From NCBI RefSeq assembly GCF_000150275.1, contig NW_002060947.1, positions 1,787,740-1,851,739 on the forward strand: 64,000 bases of DNA. Direction: 5' to 3'. Position 1 is the stretch's first letter. Every line of letters begins with the position of its first letter. Both the position numbers and the translations under genes were made by a program. This DNA is from Trichoplax adhaerens. Taxonomy: Eukaryota > Placozoa > Uniplacotomia > Trichoplacea > Trichoplacidae. This document shows positions 40,801 through 54,500 of the stretch, piece by piece. The notes under the pieces were generated by a model. The model did no database searches. It saw only the letters and a program-made list of their open reading frames with translations, and was not told the origin of the DNA.

Positions 40801-42039
40801 ATTAGGCTATATGTTAAAGGAATGATCGGCAATGCTCATACTGTGATGATAGAGGTTTACTGACAATATTTGATTTGGCTATCGTTTACTATTGTAGTTT
40901 AGTAAATAGAAGAAAGCCTTGAAGTTGATTGAATCAATCTCGTCCATTTTGTTTTATGAAGGTAATCAAACGAAAGATGATACGGAAGTGCTTATGCGCG
41001 TATACTTTTCAACGGAAATTCCCAGGGAACGAGCACTCTTGTCCACTATGATGGTCCTATTCCATACTATCGCATTCAAACTCGTCAACATATCAAACAC
41101 TATTCGCTATTTTATTCTGCAAAGTGGTAAATGTCAATAGGACATAAGTCATTATTATTTTTCCCCGAAATTGAGAATGGATACGTCTGGCAAGGAATAA
41201 AATTGGATTAAAAGGACAATTTTTCACCATTGTATTTTATCTCATCTTGGTTGCGTTAGAATCTTGTATGCTAACCTTCTTACTGTAGGTTATTTGTTCA
41301 TCTCAATTTTGCTTCATTTAGTAGCAATACATCTGGTCAGTATCTGCTTATCGCTATTGACGATAGGCAGACCTCTACCTCATCTATTCATCGATTTAGA
41401 GTTCATTCCCTGGGACGAAATGATTCATTTTCAAAAGAGATATTGGTTCATTCTTGTTTTTAATTTATCTCTACCAGTATCGCTAAGCTGATGATAACAA
41501 TTGCGGTTCGAAAATAAGATTAAAACAAGCCATTCTCGGCCTTCTTTAAAGTTACTCGTTGGCGAATTGACTTGACTTTGTCCAACAACGATTCAACTAT
41601 ATTCGGCACTGGTCGCTTATAATGTTAGGGCTTGAACAGGTAGTTTTGGAATACTGACACTATGGCGAATTCATAGATACAACTTTCAAACACTATCTAA
41701 GCGTACGCGTGTTTATCTCTTACCTCGAAGTTCAACACAAATATTATCCAAAAACAGATGAAATAGACTAAACTCTCCCCAAATGATTAATTAATGAATT
41801 AATCTATCGTGATATCCGTGTAGGAAAATCTAAATTCAAGTACTCATCATTTATGTATAAATCTATCCTGTTCGCGCTGAGCTCGTAGATTCCTGCATAT
41901 CATACGGCAATACATTCATTTATTCTTCGAACTGCAGGGCTAATAAAGTCCAACAAAATTAATACATGATAAATATTATTTTCGAATGGATTTTAACTAA
42001 TCGTGGGGAAAATGTTTCAATTTGTTATTAGTAATCAAT

Positions 42040-42800
42040 GATGGAGGGATTGTTTACTTTAACATGATGGGCCATTTCCCCGAGACTAGTTTATTAATTC
42101 TTTCGGAAAAATATCGAATGTTGATTTTGTTGGATTCTACAGTATTGGCGGTGAAGTTAGAGGGATAAGTAAATGCTTGTATACTGTATCACAGTATGCA
42201 GGCAACCTACGAATTTATTCCAATGCTGGGATACCAGCTGTCAAACAGATCGATTGATTATAATAATAAACGTGATGGAATATTTCCCATCATGAATTAA
42301 TTAGACCTTTCAGAGAGATATCGAGTATTGGTTTTTGTCGGATTCAATTCGCACTGAAAATAGAGAAATAAATAAATAACTCTGTGCTGTATTCTGGACC
42401 AGTATTTGGTAAGCGAGGAAATCCACGAGTTTATTGCTAGACTTGGATACCAATTGTCAAACAGATCGATTGATTATGCCAATAAACATGATGGAACATT
42501 TTCCCACAATGAGTTAATTAAGCCTTTCGCAGAGATATCGAGTATTAATCTTTGTTGAATTTGATTCGTGCTGAAGTTGGAGGATTGAATGCATTAATGT
42601 ATACCGAATTATAGAATGAGGGAAATATACGAATAAATTCCAATGTTCGGATACCGACTGCCGAAAAGGTTGATGATACTAGTCAACATGATGGAACATT
42701 TCTCCATAATGAACTAATGAAATTTTTCAGAGAAATATCGAGTGTTGCTTAATTGGATTCAATTCGCGCTAAAGTTAGAAGAGTGAACAAATGTGTACTG
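42040..42800. repeat. ~200-215-bp tandem repeat, four copies
   Basis: The landmark ACATGATGGAACATTT and variants occurs at about 42061, 42271, 42486 and 42686. It is followed each time by an AATGAATTAATTA-like stretch, CTTTCAGAGA(G/A)ATATCGAGT, TTGGATTCAATTCG and GAAGTTAGAGG. The copies are clearly related but diverged. Confidence 0.85.
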
Positions 42801-43059
42801 TAATACATCTATTTATTACTCTGATTTTAGCATAGGTGGATTCCAACCAAAATCAAGATACGATATTTCACCGAAAGGATTAACTAATCGTAGAAAATAT
42901 TCCTTCATGTTATAACTAGTCAATATATATGTCAAATCTATGATAATTGTAAAAAAAGGCGTTTTCTAGAACATTACCTGGGCATTCTCTCTCTATATTT
43001 CAGCTAGAATTCGAAATAAGAATAAAAATATTAGAATTTCGGGCTTTAGCTGATTATGC

Positions 43060-43850
43060 CATAGCTTTGAGCATAAAAGTTAATCATATTAGTAGATTTT
43101 GTTTCTCTACGAAAGTGATTAGTAATATACTGAGGACTAAACGTATATAATTATAATTATATATATATGTATATATACAGTATGTTACTATATATAATCA
43201 ATCAATCAATCTCCTTCGAAGCTCAGGTGGTTATGCAGCTGCTATTTATGATGATATTTCTTCGGAAGGATTAGCTAATCGTAGAAAATGAGATAGATAT
43301 GCCATGCGTTAAGCATAAATGCAAATCCTGTGAATAGATTTTATGGCTCTACGGAAAGTGTTTAGTAATATACTGAGGACTAAACGTATATAATTATAAT
43401 TATATATATACTGTATATATACAGTATGTTACTAATATATAATCAATCAATTAGTCAATCAATCTCCTTCGAAGCTCAAGTGGTTATACAGCTGCTATTT
43501 ATAATGATATTTCTTCGGAAGGACTAACTGATAGTAGAAAATGAGATAGATATGCCATGCGTTAGGCATAAATGCAAATCATATAAACAGATTTTATGGT
43601 TCTACGGAAGTGTTTAGCAATACGCTGAAATCGGAACTCAAGCCGTTGTGCAGCTGCTGTTTACCATGCAATAAATACTTGGATATACAGTACTGTATAC
43701 TATGCCCTTGCGTTAAGCATAAATACTAATCCTATTAACAGATTTAATTGCGCTATGGAAGTGTTTAATACTATGCTGAAAGGACTGAATGTATGTAATA
43801 TTATACATGTAATAATATCAATCAATCTCGCTCGGAGTTTAGGTCATGAT
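43060..43850. repeat. ~243-bp tandem repeat with AT palindromes
   Basis: Two close copies start their CTGAGGACTAAACGTATATAAT block at about 43130 and 43373. Each contains an AT-rich palindromic tract with TATATATACAGTATGTTACT, then AATCAATCAATCTCC, TCGAAGCTCA and GCAGCTGCTATTTAT. Shorter diverged copies follow near 43620 and 43765 (GGAAGTGTTTAG, AATGCAAATC, GCTGAAA). The array ends about 0.6 kb before the first coding exon of FIG4. Confidence 0.8.
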
Positions 43851-44423
43851 GCAGTTGGTATTGATTAGGCTGTGATGCTATACTTTGCTATACTATTACC
43901 TGAACATGACTGTATTGTAATAATTTCAGTATAAAATAGGTGCGATAAAGGGTGTTGTGACTAAGCGTTGATGAGCGAATATGTTAATGTACTGCTCGAT
44001 ACATTCCAGTGGATTCATACTGTATTATTATAAGACAACGCATTGGGGGTAGTGCACCACTTTCATGTTGACTCAATCGAGCTAGAAGAGCAGCAGGCTA
44101 GAAAAGCGATTTCCATGCTGCAATTTTACTTTCTTAATCATTCTCTTGGACTAGTAGGACTTATGGTGAGACTTTACTCGATTCTAACTGGTCTCAAAAT
44201 GATCAACCATTGATGTTTTAGCTTATATCGATCAATTTTCAGCTGCAGTGGCAATTAGTAGCGCCATCGCAATAATCCAAATTCGATGTGATCCACTGGT
44301 GTTACTTTTGCCATCAAGGGTAGAAAAAATACTACTGGTCTTCTGTCTACTATTTACAAATCATAAGTCTAGTCTAGACTATCCCTTTGGCTCAACTTGA
44401 TCTTATTCAAAAACTGATTGAAG

Positions 44424-47400
44424 ATGGATGACCATTTTCGTATTCGAACATTCCAAAATGGAGCTTTGTATGAAGGTCATGAGGTTAGTAAACATGGCGA
44501 TAAGTGAGACTGCATCTTGTGAGGATAGGATCGCTTAATGAATGTTGGATATTTAATTTTATTACTTGTTATCCAAGACATTATTCGCCAGTCTTGATTA
44601 GTCATTAAGCAATGTAAATAAAGTAAAGTAAAACCTAGCTTGATACGTCCCATTTTCTGCAAAGATACTGCAAATGGATGATCGTTCGTGTATACTGTAG
44701 ACTCTTGATATAGTTTAGGAGAAAGTCATAATTAATTATAATAATAATAACAGCAGCTCTAGTTTTACCGTGATAAGGTGGAATCATGCTTGCAGTGTGA
44801 TCAATCTATTAAAATAAATTATTCCCATTTTTAATTCCTACGCCATAAGAAGTAACATGATATAATATACGAGTATATTTGTAGAGCAGAATCACTGTTC
44901 CCTACCGTAGTTTTTATGATATTGCATTCTCTATTCCTTTTACGGCGATGCATAGGTCTTTTACTATATCATCTCCAACAACGATCAAACTCTCTTCCGT
45001 ATGATGAAAATTGATAGACAAGTTGCTACTCAATTGTCAATCCATGTTGATGGAGTAAGTATTTATCATGAAAATAACAATCTAGATGTATTTACCAAGG
45101 AATGCTAGTCTTGAATAACTTTATTACTATCCTTTGCGGCCTAGTCGCATAGAGATAAATATCAATAAGCAAGGTTTTGTTGCTAGTACAACAACTTAAC
45201 TTAAACTAGTACTGCTTGGCTATAGATTACTCTCATACTGATAGACGGACTATGATAATATAATTTTGGGCTAGATTATGTAATAAAAATCAGTAGACAG
45301 TAGAGGTTATGCTGGGACGTTTTGTTGCTAGTATATTTAGTACTCACATATGGCATAGATTGAGAGTGCGTTTCCTTTGGGATAGATATTAAAGAAATGT
45401 TATAATCAAGCTGCAATATTTCTTGCTAATAGAGTAGCCATAACGAGACTACTTTGCTGTAGTTTACTGTAGTAGGATAGATACTTGTGATAGCATCGCT
45501 TTTTTACATGATGCAATAAAGTACAGGTGATTAGGCAGAACTAAAAATTGAACTAAAATAACTATTTTTGGACTGTAGTCTACTTATTATATCGGTACTT
45601 CTGTAGCAACTTCCAGTAGCTCTTACGCTAATATACATATAGTATAGTATTAAGAGTACAATTACACATACGAACAAATGAATATACAGTATGTCAAAAT
45701 GTAGGCTAGATTTTGTTGCAAATAAAATGATCTCAACTTTACTGATGACTCTATTTTACGATGCTGTAACTGTCATTATTGTAGCAAAATAATGCTGGCT
45801 ATATTACGCAATAGAGTTGTAAAATTGAGTGATCAGGTAGAACTAAAATAGAACTAATTGTAATTAGCTGCAATAATTACTTACGCATGTACGTTTACAC
45901 TGCATTGATGACTATATAAAGCCTTCACGAGAATTAATTATCTTTGTACTCATATTAGATGATTTATAATGCTAAAGAAGTGAACACCAAATTAAAACTC
46001 TTTTACGAAAAAAGCCATCGCAATGGAGGTGCTGTGCGCCATATTACCTCTACTTATGGCTTATTAGGTAATGAATGTTAGAATTGACAGAACTCTCTGA
46101 AACAGTGTTTTACATACCTCTTGATGGATGTTGCTAACAACTACATGGATTGTTACTCATAATCTGACAAAAGTTTTGTAGAGTGAAAGCTACATTTCTA
46201 GAAATCAGTCTTGTAGAACGATTTCAATTAACATAATAGTATGTTTTTGGTTTCTAATAGGCTTTGTCAGATTTCTGGAAGGTTATTATATTATAGTGAT
46301 TACAAAAAGGGCTTGGTAAGTTGTTACAATTTGAGGACCATAAAACAAATTTATCAACTACCATAGCTTAATTATTATATAAAAACTTTCTTAATAAAGT
46401 GCATTTTCGCTCTTTTGCACAAAATACACTTTAGTGTTGCAACCATTGGTGGACATTATGTTTATTGTGTTGCTGATACTAAAATGGTCTATATACCTAC
46501 CGATCAACGTAATAATCGCTCTGAAGAGACGAAGTTCGTTTATTTTTCAGTTAATTTCATGTCTTCAACAATAATGCAAGTTTGTGCATTGTGATTGAAT
46601 ATTTGAAACTGAACTATTTTATCACGTCATGTTTACGTAATAGATATCGTAAAGCGTTTCAAGATATTGATTTATCCAGCAACTTTTATTTTAGGTACAT
46701 CTTAATGAATAGCATTTAGGGAAAACTATTTAAATTATATGTTTCCTTTGTAAAATTGATTACTGCAATACAATTTATCCGCTATCTACTGTTTTCTTGT
46801 ACTTACTAAATATCGATCATCTCAGTTATAGCTATGATATTACCAGGACCTTACAATACAACATGACTGCATCAAAGTTAAACGCTGATCCATCAAGAAC
46901 TGCAGAAAGCGAGCATGTACCGTGTTCTAAATTTATCTGGAATAAGTACTTATTATCAGGCATAGAGCACAAGCTTCATCCTGATTGGATTCTCCATGTT
47001 ATTCACGGCTTTGTAGCTCAATCAGGTAAAGTTGATTATTATTTTATTGAAATTTTGCTAAGGTAATGATATTGACGGTAAAAGTTATTAAGATGATGTC
47101 GCTTGCGTCCATGTAATGTTTTAGATATTTCTATATATGGCCGTTCAATATATGTAACCCTTATCGCGCGTAGATCCAGAAAATATGCAGGTACAAGATT
47201 TTTAAAAAGAGGAATGAATGATGAGGCAAGTTGGCAGTCTTCAACTTAATTTATTATATTAAATATGAATAGCTCTGCTACAGCTATTGATGATGGCGTC
47301 TTAATTGCTAGATAAAATATTATATCCTGTTAGGGTGATGTAGCCAATGACGTCGAAACGGAACAGATTGTTTTCGATACCATTGTAACGTCTCTGCAAA

Positions 47401-50400
47401 GTGGCCGATTCACATCGTATGTACAGCTACGTGCTTCCGTTCCTGCATATTGGTCACAGGTAGCAAAAAATTGCGTAGTGTTTAAAGATAATTCGTAATT
47501 GTTTGCTAGACGTAAAAGTACCTGCGACATGTAACAATGTTAAATGTTCGTTTCAAACCTACTGTAGGTATATTCTGGGATGGCTCCTAAGCCACCAATA
47601 TCTGGTAAGGAGTTGTTGATATTGCGCGATTTACGTGTGCGTAATACAGTGATCGTATGTTTGTTATATAGTTAGTTATCGATATTGTATATGGAATAAA
47701 AGCTGCAGCGGTACTAATGCTCGTTAGAGTATGATATTCGTATTTGTTGACTGTATAACGATATATAGAACTATTTTTATTATAAATCTATGCAGTGGAT
47801 AGAGTAGATCCTTATGCAGTAGCTGCTGGACACCATTTCAATTTCTGTTTAAAACACTATGGAGCTCCAATAGTTGTTTTGAACCTCGTCAAGGTAGGGG
47901 TTCTTTGATATCTGAACAAGTGGTATGAATACTAACCTGCCTGTACATATTGAATTGGTATTTCTAGAAAAAGGATAAAAAGCCTTTTGAGTCACTATTG
48001 AGTAATGAACTAGAAACTACGATCGAATATTTAAATCAATTTCTGCCCAATGAGCATAAAATACAATACGTAGCTTGGGATATGTCGCGTGTATCTAAAC
48101 GGTATGTTAGTATAACTTTAAGTTCATCAGTTTCTAAAAGTTTTATGTACTATCATTTTATTGTACTAAGAGATATCTGGCTGTCGAAACGACAGCTTGG
48201 TCGGTTTTGAGTATATGTAATTTGTTGTCGTTTATTATTTAGGAAGGATGGGGCCGTTATTTCTTGGTTGGAAAAATTTGCTGAAGAAGTAATCAGAGTT
48301 AAAATTGTTTATTTCAACAAAACTTGGCCATGATTATAAATCGTGATATAAAAATGTTCCATTACTGTATCATTACCGATCTAGTCTATCAAAAAAACCG
48401 GTTTCTTCCATAGTGGACCTCAACTTCACTTTCATAAGATGCTTGGTGATAGTTTGTAAGTTTGAGTATCTATACCTAAAAAAATTGAAAGTTACCGTGC
48501 ATATTTTTAATTAAGCGTTATACAATCGAAATTTCAATGTTATTTAGGAAGAGCCAATATGGTCATGGATATTCAGATTCAGGCTGTTTACAGGTGAAAC
48601 ATTAACTAGACTGTTTAATAACTTGTAATAAATTGGTTATGTTTAACTTGAATATATTGATTATGTTTAACTTGAACTATTGCATTCATTGTGTAATTGA
48701 ATAGACTGGTGTTTTACGGCTAAATTGCGTGGACTGTTTGGATAGAACGAATACAGCGCAGTTTATGATTGGAAAAATAATTCTTGCAGTACAGTTGTAT
48801 TCTTTAGGTATCTTGGATAGTTTAGATATCCAATTTGAAACCCCAGCGGTCAAGTACGTAGGAATCTACATTAACTATATTTATAACAATCATTTCTAAT
48901 ATTTTGCTTGATATTTATGATAGATTACTGGAAGAATTATATGAATCACAAGGAGATACACTTGCCTTGCAATACGGCGGTTCACAATTGGTTCACAGGT
49001 ACGATTTGGGCTATATTTCAGTATGCTATTATGATAGAGTGATCTTATCATTCAAAATGTGATCAAGGATCGTATCTAGTTTCTTTATTCAATTCATTTC
49101 AATATGATCCTATTTAAGGATACGATCGTACAGGAAAGTTTCACGTTGGTCTTCTCGCTCTAAGGACATTTTACAGTCTATTTCAAGATATTACAGTAAT
49201 TCATTCACAGGTAAACGATTTATTGGATTGCTTGTAATTTATTACAGAATATTTATCTTACGGTATCTGCACTTACAATACTTACATATTACTTGCAGAT
49301 GTCGAAAAACAGAATTCTATCAATTTATTTTTGGGAATATACAGACCATGGGAAGAAACCGAAAGTTTATGGGATCTACGTAGTGACTACCACCTTCATA
49401 ACAAGCCCAAAAAGAAATCATATGCCGTTATTATTAGGTTTAAATTAATAATTATAAATTGGATTTGCTTCCATTCGCTGTCATTAAGCTATCGATTTTG
49501 TTAGATGATAAAAATGGATTAACCTTATCCGATTACTTCTTACAGTTATACTCAATGGCTTGAAAGAGAAGTCTTTGATTACTTGCCATATCCATATGGA
49601 ATGAGTAAGACAGTTACTTTTATACCATTACATTTTTGTCGATACTGTAATTTAAATAATAAGCTCTTTTAATAATACCTGTATTCATGTCAAGCTAACG
49701 TTTAATATACCTTTCTAGAGTTTTTTCGAAAAATTGAGAAGCGTAAAGATAAAAGCGAAAAATATGACCTGTTTTATGAATTTTATCGACCTTTCAGTTA
49801 TACTTCCTTGGAATGGTGCTGGGGAAATTATATCTTTTCTACTCGCAAGTAAGTTAAAAATTCTAAATTACACGTACCATTTCTCAGTTTGTCGCCGTCA
49901 ACTGACGCTCTTTTTTGAATTAGTCCTCTACTAATACTGGTTACGACAAAATTACACTGCAATTGTTAGGACTTTCGCGCCGCCTTCAGTAGTTGACCCA
50001 CACCCGTTTACTGCTTATGCTAGTACTAAGCCAGTTGTTAAAGGGTAAGATGATATGAACCATAATTGAATTGAAGACTATCTGCATATTAGCATTTATC
50101 AGTATTATGTCTGTATTTGGAAACGCGTTCGTAGCAAATATAAGATTGCTCCTCGAAATGTTGCTGGAACTCCATCACTGATTGATGAGGAAGGTAGTAG
50201 TGATGAAGATGGAAGAATCAGTAGCGACGAAGAATCTAAACCAATGCCTACATCTGCAACTAGAGATAGTGTCCGTCATCGAGATCATACAGCAAGTTTG
50301 CAGGTAAATAGTTTTTTGGAATTGCATAACGATATTTGATGTTTTCTTTAAAAGTGCTTAAATTGTTATTATATGTTTTGCATAGAGAACGCCATCATTG

Positions 50401-50928
50401 AACAAGAAAGATTTATATGAAGCGGAATTACAGGAACTACCACCCAAAGATGTGTCGGAAATGGAAAGGTGAATTTTACTTAATATAATTTATGCACCTT
50501 CTGGACTAGCCGTAGATACTGTGGACTGCTCATTAAAATGTACTTCTTATGATTTGCCCACAACTTTACGTCAGTTCTGTTTTGATATGCTGCTTAACTA
50601 AATTCTATCACTTTGTCTGATCTTATACTTATTGTAGGTACATTCACGTTGAAAATTTCATAAGTGCTACGCCTTTGGGTGATTCGGCATTGGAAGGCTC
50701 CTACACCAAGTATATAAATATTTTTTATAATTCTAAGACTTGATAATGTTAATATTGACTATATCAATGGATTTACTCTCAACTAGGATTACAGAAAAAT
50801 ATGAACCGCACTGTGACCTCCATGATATTGTCGATCCCGATTCCTTTAAAGCCTTTAAAATAGCGTGCGATATTGGTGTAAATGATCAACAAGGACCCTG
50901 TACCTTAGTTACAAATAAATATCAGTGA
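44424..50928 (+). CDS. FIG4: FIG4 SAC-domain phosphoinositide phosphatase (26 exons)
   Basis: FIG4 is the SAC phosphatase that works with VAC14 and PIKfyve to control PI(3,5)P2 on endolysosomes. Exons: 44424-44483, 44956-45054, 45959-46067, 46261-46315, 46435-46533, 46644-46694, 46826-47025, 47125-47225, 47334-47459, 47568-47604, 47796-47893, 47968-48101, 48243-48288, 48385-48455, 48548-48593, 48705-48853, 48924-48998, 49119-49210, 49299-49437, 49546-49604, 49719-49848, 49970-50044, 50093-50303, 50386-50468, 50638-50709, 50787-50928. All phases agree; 852 residues (human 907). Diagnostic stretches are [92 protein letters not shown] and the catalytic [10 protein letters not shown] (Cys452, Arg458). 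A charged acidic linker and conserved C-terminus follow. The first exon is the least certain. One intron (47226-47333) has a GC donor. Confidence 0.96.
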
Positions 50929-51518
50929 ATTCTAGTACTGTAGGGTGTTTAATGTGTCATAATCTAGTACTGTATATTGCTTTGTACATTATATGAGATA
51001 GCTACAGGTGTCATTTGCACATTATCACAAACTGTGGCCAAAAGTTATAATTATTTATTGATCTCTTTGTAAAATTTACTCTATGTATATGACAGCATAC
51101 TTGCGTAATTCGTATAAATATTATGTGATTCATTACTTTGCGTACGCGTATTAAAGCGGATATTTGCTAATAGGTATATGAAGCCGCACAAGTTATTATT
51201 CTTATAGTATTACCATTAGTAATTTTACTGTAGTATGTGTATTGTATCATCAGACAAATAAAGATAATCTAATGCCAAATTTGTCTTCAGCAATTAATTC
51301 TGTCGGTTAATTCAAATTACTTGAACCGCTCCGGAAGATTTCATAGAATTAAAAACTAGAAATATCTGCTTGGTAACTGTTTAACTTGTACAATATCTTA
51401 TAAATATTTATGACATCGATCATAAAATTATAACACATAATTGCTAATTATTCAAATTAATAACATCGAATAAAATCGTAGATTTCGTAATATAATAATT
51501 TACAATCATTTCGTCGTC
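50929..51518. other. Convergent gap between FIG4 and GUF1
   Basis: About 590 bp holding the 3' UTRs of FIG4 (plus) and GUF1 (minus). A plus-strand AATAAA at 51257-51262 is a candidate FIG4 poly(A) signal. No coding exon seen. Confidence 0.5.
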
Positions 51519-54500
51519 CTATCTTTTCAGTACAGCCAGGAAGGCTTCTTTAGGAACTTCTATTTTACCAATCATTTTTAGTCTGCTTTTACCTTCTTTT
51601 TGGCGTTTGAGTAATTTCAATTTTCGAGTAATATCGCCACCGTACTGCGTTGATGATATGAATTTAGCAAATCGACGTTATTATATATAAAAGCATTTAT
51701 TTAATGACAATAGGCTAATGAATATGCGGTTTACTTTTGATATTAAAACCACAAAAATCTACTTACACATTTTGCTGTCACATCCTTTCGAACAGCTCTA
51801 ATCCTAATATAGTAATAACATAATTAGGCTTGTTATAATTTCTTATTGATTACTAGCCGGATCTGCTCACTACGACATACTAATGATCAGTCAGACTTAT
51901 AATACAGCAATAGATACTTGAAGACATATATGTACGTTACTCATCTGTCAATAACTTACACTTAAAAAGTAAGAGGGCTACTAAGAAACAGTAATAATTG
52001 GAAGATGAAATAGCAGTATGCCACCTATCACTCTGTTACGTACTGTGTTATGTAAATGATCTGTATCGGACTGCTGTATTATTCTTACATACTATCGGAA
52101 CTAGAAATCGTTCACAATTTATGGGCTAATCAAACGGGTTAGATTGAAGGATAGCATCGCTTACGGTAATGAGCTTATACATTGTATTCTTGCACAGAAA
52201 TTTACAAAATATACAGAACTTACGTCTCTCGTGCTACCACTTTGCCTCTAATTGTAGCTTGAATCGCAACTTCGTATAGTTGTCTAAGCAAAAATTTTAA
52301 ATTTATGGACGAATAAGAGAATCCATTCTGAAGCTCAAAAGAATATTTATAGATGCAAATCATTATAATTAGCTATACCTTGGGATTGCCTCCTTCAGTT
52401 TTTGACATACTTGTTTACCCGTAATACGAGCCTTTTCCTCATGTACTACCGTTGTTAAAGCATCTACAGGAGTTCCGTTTAGTAGTATCTCCATCTGTAT
52501 ATTTTGCAATTACAATATTTCAACATGAACTCATATAGCGACGAATCTTGTAAGCTATTTTATTATTTCGCACCTTAGCTAGAGTAGCCGATCTATAACC
52601 ATGATCTTCATAATCAAAGCTGAATCACGAATTAAGAGAGAATACAGAAAGAGAAATGTAAAGATTAGATTGTTTCGATTTCAAGTAAATAAAACATCCT
52701 TTTCCTAACGCATGAATAATATTGAAGAAGTCATCGATAGTATTTAATTTTTGGGGTAAATTTTTCCTTGTTACCTTGCATAACCGGATGTAAGCGATTT
52801 TAATTGATCATAGAAGTCAATTACAATCTCGTGTAAAGGTAAAATGTATTTTAACATTACTCTCGTTTCATCGATATAGGAAATATTTACTTGTTGCCCT
52901 CTTTTACTCTAAAAGGAAATATAACAATCAGGAACGAATTAGTATACCATTGAAAATATAGTAGACAGATTACTGATATTTTTGCCAATTGAGTAGCAAT
53001 TCTTATCAGATTCGCATCGCGAAACCTGGCATAAATTCAGCATTTTCCCCATATATTTATCCGGAAATATGATAGTTCCCATCACCACTGGCTCGAGATA
53101 TTCTACAACCTGAGCGATATCTGGAAACTATGATGAAATATCAAGTATGTAATGTTGATTAGTAATGGAATATTGCAATGCGTGGTTATCATGACATCAG
53201 GTAGAATATTAAATAATGGGAAACGTTAAAAACCTGTGAGGGCGTGGTTATAACCATTTCTTCGTGTTCTTTACGTAAAATGGCTGTAGTAAAATTTTAA
53301 AATTATGTTAGCGATCATAACCGATAACTGCAGATTTGAAATAAAATAAAACAAAAATATATTTATTAGAGATCATTGAAATCTGCGATATTCTCGTACT
53401 ATACTATTATAATTTATAAATCGCATATAGCTATAAAACTGCAATCCAGGACAAATAATAATATGCATTTTTTTATATTAAAGTAACCACTGATGCTTGG
53501 TCGCTACGTAGGAAATAATAAATGATTAAATGACGTAAGTATTATCCAAGATACCATTAATTAAACAAGATTGTAAATATTTTCTTAAATTGTGTCTATA
53601 AGATATTTATACATGCATATCTGTACTTGCCCTTGAACGGAACATTTGGAGAAGTGATAACTACCGACACATCATATTCCTATATTTAATATAAACGAAA
53701 TATTTTTGCGAAGTTAACTTTATCTTTACTTGTAGAAATAATAAAATGTTAAACTAACTTGCTCCAGTCGCTGATTAAAAACGTCCATGTGTAATAATCC
53801 AAGGAATCCAAGACGAAAACCTGGGCCAAGCGCAGCACTAGGAAGTAAAATGATGAATATAGTATTTACTGATCTATACGCATACTACATTAAAGAGCTT
53901 TTACGGAAGCTTTCTCTTATGATGACTATATTCGTAACAGTTACTATGTCATTAAGAAATTAAGCTGAGTAGATATAGAATTAGAAGCTACTTCTAAGTT
54001 ACTTAAATATGGTCCGAAGTCTAGGAATGTTTTATAAATGTCACACTGTATGATGCTATTGGCTTACGAATCGATTTAAAGATTTTGTACCTGTTATCGT
54101 TGTGTACACTAACACTGGAATCGTTTAGAGTCAACTTATGTATGGCACTCCGTAAAACTTCAAATTCTGACTTGTTGAATGGGAAGAGTCCTGCATATAC
54201 CTATAATAAGTATAATTATAAATTTTGTTAACAGCTGAAGCTAGTACGCAATTATCACCTTACAATCGCATAGTGCAAGAATGTAAAGCTGTTTGCTCAT
54301 CTTCAAACAGTTTTATTTTGTTTTGACTTATGAACTGCTCTTTTCATAGGACCTACCATCGATTTAGCTGGCTTAAATCCAGGTAGTGCGTCTACAGGAC
54401 AATTCACATGACAAAATGTATCTCCAATTTGAGCTTCTTTCGTGCTTTTCATCCCAGCTACGATAAAACCAACTTGCCCAGATCCTCTATACCAATAATA

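Larger units (their letters stand above)
33704..44423. other. 10.7-kb gene-poor region with several repeat families
   Basis: Between the divergent Death/NB-ARC and FIG4 genes I find no exon that resembles a protein family. The longest frames (38228-38473, 39665-39922, 40919-41140, 41264-41491, all plus) are 70-85 codons, unconserved to my eye and without clear splice partners. Most of the structure is degenerate tandem repeats, listed separately. Promoters of both flanking genes should lie at its ends. Confidence 0.5.

Noticed and set aside
39665-41491. Plus-strand frames of 73-85 codons (39665-39922, 40919-41140, 41264-41491)
   Set aside because: I cannot match them to a family or link them by phase-consistent splice sites; frames of this length are expected by chance over 10 kb.
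33704-44423. Regular repeats considered as a CRISPR array
   Set aside because: Units are long (100-420 bp), degenerate and contiguous without unique spacers, and the genome is plainly eukaryotic.
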